64,000 nt of DNA, taken from contig CAWBPN010000011.1 of NCBI GenBank assembly GCA_963790715.1, positions 248,001 through 312,000 of the forward strand. Direction: 5' to 3'. Origin of the DNA: DCFW01 sp963790715 (GTDB lineage: Bacteria; Bacteroidota; Bacteroidia; Bacteroidales; Bacteroidaceae). This document shows, one piece after another, positions 1 to 8,646 of the stretch. Below the pieces are notes generated by a model. It worked only from the letters and a program-made list of their open reading frames with translations. It was not told the DNA's origin and searched no databases. Positions within the stretch are counted from its first letter, which is position 1, and each line of letters starts with the position of its first letter. The position numbers were made by a program, and so were the translations under genes.

Positions 1-2
1 CT

Positions 3-728
3 AGCTCGGCAACGGCAAATGTCGGTGATTACTATTTTAGTGACGGTACTTGGGGATCATTGGATAATAATCCCGGCAAAACTCCAATAGCGGTAGTTTT
101 TAGTGGTACAACTAGTACAACTGATCAAGGTCATGGTTGGACACATGGATATGCGATGGCATTAACGAATGCTTCAACAAGTAGTGCATGGGGAATAGAT
201 GGGACTGACGAAACCGTGCTGAACGATTATCAAGGCGAATATGATACATTCATAACAAATAAAGATGGATATACAGAAACTATGGCAATAAAGAATGCTT
301 ATAATTCAACATTGCAAAGTGCTCATCCAGCATTTTATTATGCATTAAATTATGGTGTTACTGCACCGAGTAGTAGCAGTGGTTGGTATTTACCAAGTGT
401 TGGACAATGGTGGGATATAGAAACAAAACTAGGAGATATTTCTACTATACCAGAATCTTCTCCTGGTAATTGTTACTGGTATAATTCTAATAATAGTACA
501 CATTATTCAACAATAAGCGTAAAAAATATTAATAAATATTTAACATCGATAGATAACTATATAACGCCAGATTATTTCGATGACAATACCAATTACTATT
601 GGTCTTCTTCTGAATATAATTCAAATAATTCATACCATTCAAGTTTTCAAATTGGAGGAGCTGATATGGATTTAAATAATGGCCCAAAAAATTGTTTTAT
701 TTTGGTTAGATCAGCTATCGCGTTTTAA
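3..728 (+). CDS. Fimbrillin-like surface protein, C-terminal part (5' end outside window)
   Basis: The frame is open from the left window edge to the stop at 726-728; the only start-like codon is an internal TTG at 60, so the true start lies upstream and this is the last ~241 residues. The piece begins just before GDYYFSDGTW, a motif typical of Bacteroidota fimbrillin-like proteins, and continues with GHGWTHGYAMALTNAS, TFITNKDGY and SSGWYLPSVGQWW. The WYLPS..QWW block resembles the FISUMP/C-type-lectin-like C-terminal domains of secreted Bacteroidota proteins. The 550-residue protein encoded next is a clear paralog over the same blocks, so this is one of a tandem pair. Expected role: cell-surface or fimbria-associated adhesin; ligand unknown. 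The C-terminus ends in FILVRSAIAF, matching KVRAVLSF in the paralog, so the 3' end is intact. Confidence 0.75.
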   Translation, partial: SSATANVGDYYFSDGTWGSLDNNPGKTPIAVVFSGTTSTTDQGHGWTHGYAMALTNASTSSAWGIDGTDETVLNDYQGEYDTFITNKDGYTETMAIKNAYNSTLQSAHPAFYYALNYGVTAPSSSSGWYLPSVGQWWDIETKLGDISTIPESSPGNCYWYNSNNSTHYSTISVKNINKYLTSIDNYITPDYFDDNTNYYWSSSEYNSNNSYHSSFQIGGADMDLNNGPKNCFILVRSAIAF

Positions 729-735
729 AAATGAC

Positions 736-2391
736 ATGAAGGTATATAAGACAAAAATATTAAATATAGTATTAAGTATGGCATTATTGTTTTGCATAAC
801 AGGTTGTATAAGCAATACTGATATTGTAGTCGGTAAATCATATCCGTTGATAGTATCAGTTAACGATCTTGGATTTACTCCAATGTCAGGTACAAAAATA
901 GCAACGCGAGCAACCGAAAGCGGATATGTAACCACATTTGCCAAAGGCGATCAAATAGGACTGTATGTGGTTAATAGTTTAAATATCGTTGAAACGGCAA
1001 ACTTATGCCTAACTTATGACGGTACAAACTGGACATATCCGAACGGTACAATGGTATACTGCAACAGTACATCAAGATATTTTGCATATTATCCATACCA
1101 AAGCACTCTAACCGGTGCACCGACAACATCATCAGCAACCGATGCTGCTACATTCTTTGCAACGGCAATTTCAGATTGGACACCTGCAAACGACCAAAGT
1201 TCACAAGCCAAGTACACAGCATCCGATTTAATGGTTGGAACAGGTATGGCAGGTACATTGTATAGCAATGCGACTCGTACAATGTCATTTAGTATGAATC
1301 ATCAAATGGCATTGGTTGATATGAACTTTCCATATTATTATCTGTCAACGGATAATAATTACACATATACTTTAGGGTTAACTTGCAACGGTTTCAAGCC
1401 TTACCACCTTTCAAAAGGTAATTACCGTTATATAATAAAACCTGCGACAAACACCTCAATATGGGGATACTATTGCACAACAACAAGTGCAAACATCAAT
1501 CAGATATTCAATAAAGCGGTTAAAGCTGCGGCGGGAACATATCAAACAATGAATGTGGATAATACTTCAACATCAACTTCATACACCATGAACATAGGCG
1601 ATTATTATTTGAATGACGGCAGCGTTATTCCAAATGCAACAACAAACAAATACTTGTTATCTAAAGCTATCGGTGTGGTATTTGATACTTCAACAAGCTC
1701 AATAGATCAAGGTTATGGTTGGACACACGGTTATGCTATGGCGTTGACAAATGCATCAACAGGAGGTAATTGGAGTACAAGTTCTACTAAAGATGAAGTT
1801 GGAGCAACGTTCGGTAGTTTTACGTATACTGATTATGCTGGACGTTATACAACATTTATAACAAATAAAGAAGGATACAGTGAAACACACGCAATAGCAA
1901 ACAAGTATTATTTTACATTACAGAGTGATCATCCTGCTTTTTGGTATGCCTTAAATTATGGAACAATTAATATCGGTGGAGTACAGTATGCAGCACCTAA
2001 TGAAAGCAGTGGTTGGTATCTTCCAAGCGTTGGACAATGGTGGAATATAGCTATAAATTTAGGCGGTATGTCTACAACTCCGGCATACCCAGTGCCAACC
2101 GATAATAGTACAGGATATTGTAATTGGAATAATAGTAATGTAGCAAATGGAACAATATGTTCTACAAATATGAATAATTATTTTACAACAATAATTAATT
2201 ATAAGTTAGATAATAAACCTGATATTTTCTTTAACAACAGTGAAAAAGAATATTATCGTTCATCATCTGAATGTACTGTTAACTATCCGTTTGTTTTTGG
2301 ATTTATGAATTCAAATTTCCCTGATTTGACAGGGATTACAGTCCAAAATATTGATGCTTCAATTAAAGTAAGAGCAGTTTTGTCCTTTTAA
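736..2391 (+). CDS. Fimbrillin-like lipoprotein (tandem paralog)
   Basis: A 551-residue protein starting at ATG 736, 7 bp after the preceding stop; an earlier in-frame ATG at 679 lies inside the upstream gene and would bury the signal peptide. The N-terminus MKVYKT...LLFCITGC is a type II signal peptide with lipobox, predicting lipidation at Cys24. Residues ~40-290 resemble a fimbrillin-like fold (Mfa/FimA superfamily: TRATES..., SDLMVGTG, FSMNHQMALVDMNF). The C-terminal ~250 residues carry GDYYLNDGS, YGWTHGYAMALTNAS, HPAFWYALNYG and SSGWYLPSVGQWW, shared with the upstream paralog. The middle is very rich in Thr, Ser, Asn and Tyr. Expected location: cell surface after lipidation; likely a fimbrial tip/accessory subunit or adhesin. 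The family assignment is by motif pattern; the ligand is unknown. Transcription probably ends in the hairpins that follow. Confidence 0.75.
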   Translation: MKVYKTKILNIVLSMALLFCITGCISNTDIVVGKSYPLIVSVNDLGFTPMSGTKIATRATESGYVTTFAKGDQIGLYVVNSLNIVETANLCLTYDGTNWTYPNGTMVYCNSTSRYFAYYPYQSTLTGAPTTSSATDAATFFATAISDWTPANDQSSQAKYTASDLMVGTGMAGTLYSNATRTMSFSMNHQMALVDMNFPYYYLSTDNNYTYTLGLTCNGFKPYHLSKGNYRYIIKPATNTSIWGYYCTTTSANINQIFNKAVKAAAGTYQTMNVDNTSTSTSYTMNIGDYYLNDGSVIPNATTNKYLLSKAIGVVFDTSTSSIDQGYGWTHGYAMALTNASTGGNWSTSSTKDEVGATFGSFTYTDYAGRYTTFITNKEGYSETHAIANKYYFTLQSDHPAFWYALNYGTINIGGVQYAAPNESSGWYLPSVGQWWNIAINLGGMSTTPAYPVPTDNSTGYCNWNNSNVANGTICSTNMNNYFTTIINYKLDNKPDIFFNNSEKEYYRSSSECTVNYPFVFGFMNSNFPDLTGITVQNIDASIKVRAVLSF

Positions 2392-2448
2392 TAATAAAAT
2401 TAGATATCATAAGTAAATGTTTACAAGTAGTTACAAATGAAGCAAAAA

Positions 2449-2552
2449 GATATTTTTTAGAATCGTTTTAGAATCGTGAAAAGCGATATAACCACAAACT
2501 ACGTATCGCTTTATAAGCTCTTCCCGTTGAGATTAACGTGAAGAGCTTTTTT
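2449..2552 (+). repeat. Two-hairpin structured element, copy A
   Basis: This 104-nt stretch starts with GATATTTTTTAGAATCGT, identical to 18 nt of copy B at 15748. It then has an exact 11-nt tandem duplication (TTTTAGAATCG at 2455-2465 and 2466-2476). Hairpin 1 pairs AAAGCGATA (2480-2488) with TATCGCTTT (2504-2512) over a loop containing CACAAAC. Hairpin 2 pairs AAGCTCTTC (2515-2523) with GAAGAGCTT (2540-2548), runs into six T, and has the form of an intrinsic terminator. It sits directly downstream of the fimbrillin-like pair, so it may simply end that transcript. The conserved 5' box and loop shared with copy B suggest a small RNA or dispersed repeat family. I cannot name an Rfam family for it. 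Confidence 0.6.
2515..2552 (+). terminator. Intrinsic terminator after the fimbrillin-like genes
   Basis: Nine-base-pair stem AAGCTCTTC/GAAGAGCTT with an inner CGTT/AACG helix, followed by a T6 run; it forms the second hairpin of element copy A. Confidence 0.7.
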
Positions 2553-2631
2553 ATTTTCATAAACGAGAATTATATGCACGTTAATATATAAAAAATAACA
2601 AGCGCGTTTTCTTTTATTCCAACTATTTGAT

Positions 2632-2639
2632 TAATTTTG
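2632..2639 (+). promoter_or_regulatory. Candidate -7 box for the XRE-cupin/acyl-CoA ligase operon
   Basis: TAATTTTG matches the Bacteroidota -7 consensus TAnnTTTG and lies 28 bp before the ATG at 2668. No convincing TTTG -33 box is present at the usual spacing. Confidence 0.4.
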
Positions 2640-2667
2640 CGAAGTTTCCAAAAAAGTCATTTAAATC

Positions 2668-3216
2668 ATGGACGAACAAATAAAACAAATTGCCGAACGC
2701 TTACGCGGACTGCGAGAAGCTCTCCAACTTCCACTGGAGGATGTCGCCGACGAATGTGAAATTCCTGTGGAGCAATATCGCGAAGCGGAAAGTGGAAAAG
2801 TGGACATATCCGTAAGCATGCTGCAAAAAATTGCTCATAATTATCATATCTCGCTTGACGAACTTATGTTCGGCGAAGAACCGCGTATGACGAGCTATTT
2901 TTTAACTCGCGCAGGTAAAGGAGTTTCTATCGAACGTACAAAAACATACAAATATCAATCTTTGGCTTCCGGCTTTCGCGGACGAATCGCCGACCCTTTT
3001 ATAGTAACTGTCGAACCGAACGAGAATCCGATGTTTTACAATACTCACGACGGGCAAGAATTCAATATGATAATCAAGGGTTCAATGCAACTTTGCATCA
3101 ATGGCAAAGAACTTACACTGAACGAGGGCGACTCAATTTATTTTGATTCAAAACAACCGCACGGAATGAAAGCTCTCAACGGAGAACAGGTACAATTCCT
3201 TGCTGTTATAATATAA
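2668..3216 (+). CDS. XRE-family regulator with C-terminal cupin sensor
   Basis: A 182-residue protein. Residues ~7-66 form an XRE-type helix-turn-helix (RLRGLREALQLPLEDVAD...YREAESGKVDIS...LDELMFG). Residues ~110-180 are a cupin_2 barrel (HDGQEFNMIIKGS, LNEGDSIYFDSKQPHGM). This HTH-plus-cupin layout is typical of regulators that sense a small metabolite bound in the cupin pocket. The acyl-CoA/acetate ligase gene starts 10 bp after its stop, so the two are almost certainly co-transcribed and the regulator probably controls that ligase operon. The effector is not evident; the ligase substrate or its CoA ester is the natural guess. Confidence 0.85.
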   Translation: MDEQIKQIAERLRGLREALQLPLEDVADECEIPVEQYREAESGKVDISVSMLQKIAHNYHISLDELMFGEEPRMTSYFLTRAGKGVSIERTKTYKYQSLASGFRGRIADPFIVTVEPNENPMFYNTHDGQEFNMIIKGSMQLCINGKELTLNEGDSIYFDSKQPHGMKALNGEQVQFLAVII

Positions 3217-3226
3217 ACGAACTAAG

Positions 3227-4891
3227 ATGTTAGAAAGATTTTTAAAACAAACCAAGTTTACTTCAAACGAGGATTTCAAACAAAATTTAAAAATAAGAGT
3301 GCCGGAAAACTTCAATTTCGGTTACGACGTTGTAGATGAATGGGCTAAAGAAGAACCTAATCGTAATGCCCTGCTTTGGACTAACGATAAGGGTGAACAC
3401 ATACAATTTTCATTTGCCGACATAAAAAAGTACACCGATATGACGGCTTCCTACTTTCAATCACTTGGCATAGGCAGGGGCGATATGGTGATGCTTATCC
3501 TTAAACGTCGTTATGAGTTTTGGTTTTCAATCGTTGCATTACACAAATTGGGCGCGACGGCTATTCCGGCCACTCACCTACTGACTAAAAAAGATATTGT
3601 TTATCGCGCCAACGCAGCGTCGATAAAGATTATAGTATGTGCCGGCGAATCGGTTATTACCGACCATATAACTGCCGCTTTACCTGAATCGCCTTCAATC
3701 GAAAAACTCGTTAGTGTAGGTCCTGAAATACCTGAAGGATACGAAGATTTTCATAAAGGCATAAACAATGCCAAACCGTTTGTTCGTCCTGAACATGTCA
3801 ACAATAACGACGATATTTCATTAATGTATTTCACAAGCGGAACAACAGGCGAGCCTAAAATGGTTGCCCATGATTTCACTTATCCACTGGGACACATTAC
3901 AACTGCTGCCGTTTGGCACAATCTTACGCCTGACGATATTCACCTTACTATTGCCGATACCGGTTGGGGCAAAGCTGTATGGGGTAAACTTTACGGGCAA
4001 TGGTTTGTTGGTTGCAACATTTTCGTTTACGACCACGAGAAGTTTACACCGGCAGATATCCTGCAAAAACTTCATGAGTATCACGTTACTTCACTATGTG
4101 CTCCTCCTACAATATTCCGTTTCTTGATTAAAGAAGATTTGACAAAATATGACTTGTCGTCACTTCGTTATTGCACCATCGCAGGCGAAGCTCTTAACCC
4201 TTCGGTATTCAAGACTTTCAAACGCCTTACTGGAATATCGTTGATGGAAGGTTTCGGGCAAACTGAAACAACACTTACGGTGGCTACCATGCCATGGATG
4301 ACGCCAAAACCTGGAAGTATGGGCATGCCGAACCCTCAATACGATGTAGACCTAATAAACGATGAAGGACGTAGTGTGGAAGCAGGAGAACAGGGACAAA
4401 TCGTAATTCGTACGGATAAAGGTAAACCGTTAGGTTTGTTCAAAGAATACTATCGCGATCCGAAACTTACAAAAGATGCTTGGCACGATGGCATATATTA
4501 CACGGGCGACGTTGCATGGAGAGATGAAGACGGCTACTTTTGGTTTGTAGGCCGTGCCGACGATGTTATCAAAAGTTCGGGCTACCGCATAGGACCGTTT
4601 GAAGTTGAAAGTGCAGTGATGACTCACCCTGCCGTAGTGGAATGCGCAATAACCGGCGTACCTGATGAAATCAGAGGTATGGTAGTAAAGGCAACCATAG
4701 TGCTGTCAAAAGAATACAAATCTAAGGCCGGCCCTGAATTGGCTAAAGAGATACAAGATCACGTAAAGCGCGTAACGGCACCTTATAAATATCCGCGCGT
4801 TGTTGAGTTCGTTGATGAATTGCCGAAAACCATAAGCGGCAAAATACGCAGAACGGCAATTCGCGATGCAGATATGAACAGCAAAAAATAA
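3227..4891 (+). CDS. AMP-forming acyl-CoA synthetase (acetyl-/medium-chain type)
   Basis: A 554-residue ANL-superfamily enzyme that activates a carboxylic acid to acyl-AMP and then to acyl-CoA. The P-loop-like motif is FTSGTTGEPKM (around residues 201-211); the acyl-adenylate motif EGFGQTET follows. The hinge GRADDVIKSSGYRIGPFEVE leads into the C-terminal lid domain, and PKTISGKIRR carries the catalytic lysine near the end. Full length for the family. The sequence resembles acetyl-CoA synthetase/medium-chain acyl-CoA ligase relatives rather than long-chain FadD; the exact acid cannot be read from sequence. It is coupled to the XRE-cupin regulator upstream by a 10-bp gap, which suggests substrate-responsive control. 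Confidence 0.85.
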   Translation: MLERFLKQTKFTSNEDFKQNLKIRVPENFNFGYDVVDEWAKEEPNRNALLWTNDKGEHIQFSFADIKKYTDMTASYFQSLGIGRGDMVMLILKRRYEFWFSIVALHKLGATAIPATHLLTKKDIVYRANAASIKIIVCAGESVITDHITAALPESPSIEKLVSVGPEIPEGYEDFHKGINNAKPFVRPEHVNNNDDISLMYFTSGTTGEPKMVAHDFTYPLGHITTAAVWHNLTPDDIHLTIADTGWGKAVWGKLYGQWFVGCNIFVYDHEKFTPADILQKLHEYHVTSLCAPPTIFRFLIKEDLTKYDLSSLRYCTIAGEALNPSVFKTFKRLTGISLMEGFGQTETTLTVATMPWMTPKPGSMGMPNPQYDVDLINDEGRSVEAGEQGQIVIRTDKGKPLGLFKEYYRDPKLTKDAWHDGIYYTGDVAWRDEDGYFWFVGRADDVIKSSGYRIGPFEVESAVMTHPAVVECAITGVPDEIRGMVVKATIVLSKEYKSKAGPELAKEIQDHVKRVTAPYKYPRVVEFVDELPKTISGKIRRTAIRDADMNSKK

Positions 4892-4979
4892 ATATTCGCA
4901 TAAGCATATAAACAATTAATTATCATAATATAATCATTATCAATTTTCATGTCTAAACGACAAACTAAATATATACGTT

Positions 4980-5162
4980 ATGGAAGAGAAGCAAATAGAA
5001 GTTTTTACCGGAACTCCTTGGGAGATAGAAGAGGTTTCAGCAATATTGAAAAATGCTCATATTGATATTAATGTAAAAGATCAAAAGGACATGACCATTT
5101 TCGTACCGTTCGAACAATATGTAACGGCATCGAGATTGTTAGAAAATGCCGATATTAAATAA
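4980..5162 (+). CDS. DUF2007 small protein
   Basis: A 60-residue protein matching the DUF2007 (putative signal-transducing protein) pattern: an N-terminal VFTGTPWEIEEVSAILKNAHI segment where a beta strand leads into a helix, then INVKD, then a C-terminal IFVPFEQYVTASRLLENA helix. Such proteins are short alpha/beta folds related to PII/ACT-like domains; their biochemical role is unknown. It stands alone 88 bp after the acyl-CoA ligase and is followed by a good intrinsic terminator, so it is either the last gene of that operon or monocistronic. Confidence 0.7.
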   Translation: MEEKQIEVFTGTPWEIEEVSAILKNAHIDINVKDQKDMTIFVPFEQYVTASRLLENADIK

Positions 5163-5200
5163 GCAGAAAACTTCATAATATATTTATGAAAAAATTTAAT

Positions 5201-5234
5201 AGTATCATGCAAAAATTGTGTGATACTGTTTTTT
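5201..5234 (+). terminator. Intrinsic terminator after the DUF2007 gene
   Basis: AGTATCA (5201-5207) pairs with TGATACT (5221-5227) and is followed by GTTTTTT. It separates the ligase/DUF2007 unit from proB. Confidence 0.75.
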
Positions 5235-5268
5235 GTGCCTTTTAAAATAATAACCTAATAAAAAGAGT

Positions 5269-5276
5269 TATATTTG
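5269..5276 (+). promoter_or_regulatory. Candidate -7 box for the proB operon
   Basis: TATATTTG matches TAnnTTTG exactly, 30 bp before the proB ATG and downstream of the terminator. A canonical -33 box is not seen at the usual distance. Confidence 0.45.
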
Positions 5277-5306
5277 CACGTACAAGATATAACTTAGCAA
5301 CAAAAG

Positions 5307-6389
5307 ATGAATTGCATATTCGCGAAAATAGCTGTGAAAATAGGCAGTAACGTACTTACACGTAAAGATGGAACACTTGACATCACAAGCATGTCGGCTT
5401 TAGTAGACCAAATCGCAGCACTTTACCACGCAGGTGTCAAAATAGTTCTTATTTCCAGCGGAGCCGTTGCCAGCGGACGAAGTGAACTATGCATAAATCA
5501 TAAATTGGACAACATTGATGAACGCCAACTCTATTCATCGGTTGGTCAGGCAAAACTGATAAACCACTATTATGATTTGTTTTGCGAACATCACATTCAC
5601 GTAGGGCAAATTCTCACCACAAAGGAAGACTTTGCCACACGACGCAGCTATCTTAATCAAAAGAATTGCATGGAGGTGATGCTTGACAACGGGGTTATTC
5701 CTATTGTCAACGAAAATGACACAATAAGCGTAACCGAACTGATGTTCACCGATAATGACGAACTGAGCGGAATGATTGCCAGCATGATGAATATGGAAGC
5801 TCTGGTTATATTAAGTAATGTGGACGGCATATACGACGGACTTCCCAGTAAAGTCGGCAGCCATATCATACCGACTATCGAGCACGACAAAGATTTAAGT
5901 AATTATATTCAGACCGAGAAATCTAATTTCGGTCGCGGCGGCATGCTAACCAAGTCCACCATTGCACGCAAAGTGGCAGATGAAGGCATTTCGGTTTACA
6001 TTGCAAACGGGCGGCGCAAGAACGTATTGGTTGACATAATATCTGCTTCAAACAATGTGCCTTGTACTCATTTCTTGCCTTCAACCGAGAATATCAGCAA
6101 TATCAAAAAATGGATGGCACATAGCGAAGATTTTGCAAAAGGCAGTATCTGCCTCAACGATTGCGCAACTAAAGCCATACATGGCAACAAGGCTATCAGT
6201 ATTCTGTTTGTCGGCATAACAGATGTAAAAGGTGAATTTGAAAAGGACGACCTCATAGGTATTGAAGACAACGAAGGCCGTCAAATAGGCATAGGCAAAG
6301 CTGCATACAACAGCACCGACGCCCGCAAACACATCGGTCAACACAAGTTGAAGCCGATGATTCATTATGATTATATGTATATCGAATAA
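5307..6389 (+). CDS. proB: Glutamate 5-kinase
   Basis: A 360-residue enzyme catalysing ATP-dependent phosphorylation of glutamate, the first step of proline synthesis. The amino-acid kinase domain (residues ~5-255) shows KIGSNVLTR, LISSGAVASG, NENDTIS, FTDNDELSGM and FGRGGMLTKSTIA. A PUA-like C-terminal domain follows (residues ~270-355, from about GSICLNDCATKAI to IGIGKAAYNS). It is first gene of a run proB-proA-argF' with a 9-bp gap to proA, the standard proline order. Feedback inhibition by proline is known for this family. Confidence 0.95.
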   Translation: MNCIFAKIAVKIGSNVLTRKDGTLDITSMSALVDQIAALYHAGVKIVLISSGAVASGRSELCINHKLDNIDERQLYSSVGQAKLINHYYDLFCEHHIHVGQILTTKEDFATRRSYLNQKNCMEVMLDNGVIPIVNENDTISVTELMFTDNDELSGMIASMMNMEALVILSNVDGIYDGLPSKVGSHIIPTIEHDKDLSNYIQTEKSNFGRGGMLTKSTIARKVADEGISVYIANGRRKNVLVDIISASNNVPCTHFLPSTENISNIKKWMAHSEDFAKGSICLNDCATKAIHGNKAISILFVGITDVKGEFEKDDLIGIEDNEGRQIGIGKAAYNSTDARKHIGQHKLKPMIHYDYMYIE

Positions 6390-6398
6390 TTTATTTTG

Positions 6399-7670
6399 AT
6401 GATGGAAGAAGACATAAAAACAATTACACTCAACAAAATACAGGCTGCACACAATGCTATTTCCGACCTGAATGCTTTGTCAAGCGAACAAATCGACAAT
6501 ACATTACGAGTCGTGGCATCAACAATAAAAAAGCACGAAAAAGAGATTATCGATGCAAATGCTTCGGACTTGCAGAAAATGGATAAAAGTGATTATCGTT
6601 ACGATCGCCTGAAACTGACAAACAGCCGATTGGATGATATTACAAGTAGTATTGAATCTATTGCCTTACTTCCTTCGCCGATAGGAAATATACTTGATTG
6701 GGGAGTACGAAGCAATGGTATGGTTATCCGTAGGGTGAGCGTACCTCTGGGTGTAATAGGCATTATATACGAAGCTCGGCCAAACGTCACATTCGATGTA
6801 TTTTCACTTTGTTTCAAAAGTGGCAACGTATGTTTGTTAAAGGGCAGCAAAGACGCTTTCAACACCAATAAAGTTATTGTCGACATCATTAAAGATACTA
6901 TTTCAAAACAAAGAATAAACCCTGATATAATCGAACTACTTCCACCCGACCACGAAGCAATGAATATACTTATCACATCCGCAGACAAAGTGGATTTGGT
7001 TATTCCACGCGGTAGCAGCGGTTTGATACAGGCTGTGCGAAACAATTCAAAAGTTCCGGTTATCGAAACAGGTGCAGGCATCTGCCACACGTATTTCGAC
7101 AAAAGCGGAAATGTAAAAATTGGAGCACAAATAATAAATAACGGTAAAACGCGACGTGTTTCGGTATGCAATGCACTTGATACACTATTGATTAATGAAG
7201 AACGATTGGACGATCTACAAAATTTATGCGAACCGTTAATCAATTCTAAGGTGAAATTAATTGCCGATTCGCAAGCTAGTGAAGTTCTAAAACAACATTA
7301 TCCGAATGAACTTCTGCAACGTGGTTCGGTTGAACAGAATGCACACACCGAATATTTATCATACATGATGAATGTGTTTACCGTAAAGGATGTTGCACAA
7401 GCCGTTAAGCACATCAACACAATTGCCAGCCGCCACAGCGAATCAATCATTACCGAAGATGCCGAAGCAGCTGCTTATTTCCAAAAACAGGTGGATGCAT
7501 CATGCGTGTATGTAAATCTGCCGACAAGTTTTACCGACGGCGGACAATTCGGCTTGGGAGCGGAAATCGGCATAAGCACACAAAAGCTGCATGCTCGCGG
7601 ACCGATGGGATTGGAAGCGCTCACCACTTACAAATGGCTGGTAAACGGAAAAGGACAAATCAGAGAATAA
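6399..7670 (+). CDS. proA: Glutamate-5-semialdehyde dehydrogenase (gamma-glutamyl phosphate reductase)
   Basis: About 423 residues; NADPH-dependent reduction of gamma-glutamyl phosphate to glutamate semialdehyde, second step of proline synthesis. The aldehyde dehydrogenase fold is visible in GVIGIIYEARPNVTFDV, IPRGSSGLIQ and the active-site segment PVIETGAGICHTYFD with catalytic Cys near residue 229. ASCVYVNLPTSFTDGGQFGLGAEIGIST is the conserved C-terminal signature region. Start codons TTG 6396, ATG 6399 and ATG 6402 are stacked; I chose ATG 6399. It is 9 bp after proB and 16 bp before argF', so translation is probably operonic. Confidence 0.95.
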   Translation: MMEEDIKTITLNKIQAAHNAISDLNALSSEQIDNTLRVVASTIKKHEKEIIDANASDLQKMDKSDYRYDRLKLTNSRLDDITSSIESIALLPSPIGNILDWGVRSNGMVIRRVSVPLGVIGIIYEARPNVTFDVFSLCFKSGNVCLLKGSKDAFNTNKVIVDIIKDTISKQRINPDIIELLPPDHEAMNILITSADKVDLVIPRGSSGLIQAVRNNSKVPVIETGAGICHTYFDKSGNVKIGAQIINNGKTRRVSVCNALDTLLINEERLDDLQNLCEPLINSKVKLIADSQASEVLKQHYPNELLQRGSVEQNAHTEYLSYMMNVFTVKDVAQAVKHINTIASRHSESIITEDAEAAAYFQKQVDASCVYVNLPTSFTDGGQFGLGAEIGISTQKLHARGPMGLEALTTYKWLVNGKGQIRE

Positions 7671-7686
7671 TAATAAATAATATAAT

Positions 7687-8643
7687 ATGAAAAGTTTCGT
7701 CAATGTATCGGATTTAGGCAACTTGAATAAAGCTGTAGAAGAGGCCTTTGAAATAAAAAAAGATCGTTTCAAATATCAAGACTTGGGTAAGAACAAAACA
7801 TTGTTGCTGATATTCTTCAACAATAGTTTGCGCACCCGCTTGTCAACCCAAAAAGCAGGATACAACCTTGGAATGAACGTAATTGTTCTTGATGTTAACC
7901 AGGGTGCTTGGAAATTGGAAACCGAACGTGGTGTTATAATGGACGGCGACAAATCGGAACATCTGATGGAAGCCATTCCGGTTATGGGCTGTTATGCCGA
8001 CATTATCGGCGTGCGAAGCTTCGCCCAATTCAACAATCGCGATTATGATTATCAGGAAACAATACTTAATCAATTCATCAAATATAGCGGTAAACCTGTT
8101 TTTGCTATGGAAACAGCAACCGTACACCCGTTGCAAGCTTTTGCAGACCTAATAACAATTGAAGAATACAAAAAGACAAAACGTCCGAAAGTGGTTATGA
8201 GTTGGGCTCCGCATTGCCGCGCTTTGCCACAAGCCGTGCCAAATAGTTTTGCACAATGGATGAATGCCGCTGATGTGGATTTCGTTATTACACAACCGAA
8301 AGGCTATGAACTTGATCCTAAATTCGTAGGCAATGCCACAGTAGATTATGACCAAATGCATGCTTTGAATGGAGCTGATTTTGTGTATGCAAAGAATTGG
8401 AGCGTGCCTATGGGACCTGACTATGGCACTATAATAAATAAGGATATGTCGTGGACAATAGATGCCAAGCACATGGCAGTGACGAAAAATGCTCACTTTA
8501 TGCACTGCTTGCCGGTACGCCGGGGACTTATTGTTACCGATGACGTTATAGAAAGTAAAGAATCACTAGTTATTCCTGAAGCTGCAAACCGTGAAATATC
8601 AGCGACAGTGGTTTTAAAAAGATTTCTTGAAGAAATAAAATAA
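7687..8643 (+). CDS. argF': N-succinylornithine carbamoyltransferase (ArgF'-type)
   Basis: A 318-residue transcarbamylase that carbamoylates an N2-acylated ornithine in the Bacteroidota arginine pathway. The carbamoyl-phosphate loop is NNSLRTRLST (residues ~45-54); the C-terminal HCLPVRRG and EAANREISATVV motifs are those of the SOTC/AOTC clade, not of classical OTC. The residue that separates succinyl- from acetylornithine enzymes (Pro90 in Bacteroides fragilis, Glu92 in Xanthomonas campestris, from memory) aligns to Ser90 here (GDKSEHLMEA). Ser at this site was reported to give succinylornithine specificity when introduced into AOTC, so SOTC is the favoured call. Co-transcription with proBA ties ornithine/arginine and proline synthesis, both of which start from glutamate. 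Confidence 0.9.
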   Translation: MKSFVNVSDLGNLNKAVEEAFEIKKDRFKYQDLGKNKTLLLIFFNNSLRTRLSTQKAGYNLGMNVIVLDVNQGAWKLETERGVIMDGDKSEHLMEAIPVMGCYADIIGVRSFAQFNNRDYDYQETILNQFIKYSGKPVFAMETATVHPLQAFADLITIEEYKKTKRPKVVMSWAPHCRALPQAVPNSFAQWMNAADVDFVITQPKGYELDPKFVGNATVDYDQMHALNGADFVYAKNWSVPMGPDYGTIINKDMSWTIDAKHMAVTKNAHFMHCLPVRRGLIVTDDVIESKESLVIPEAANREISATVVLKRFLEEIK

Positions 8644-8646
8644 AGT

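Noticed and set aside
679..735. In-frame upstream start for the second fimbrillin-like gene
   Set aside because: It overlaps the conserved end of the first gene and would place 19 residues before a clean lipoprotein signal peptide.
7687..8643. Classical ornithine carbamoyltransferase (argF)
   Set aside because: The GVRSF, HCLPVRRG and EAANREISATVV segments place it with succinyl-/acetylornithine enzymes.
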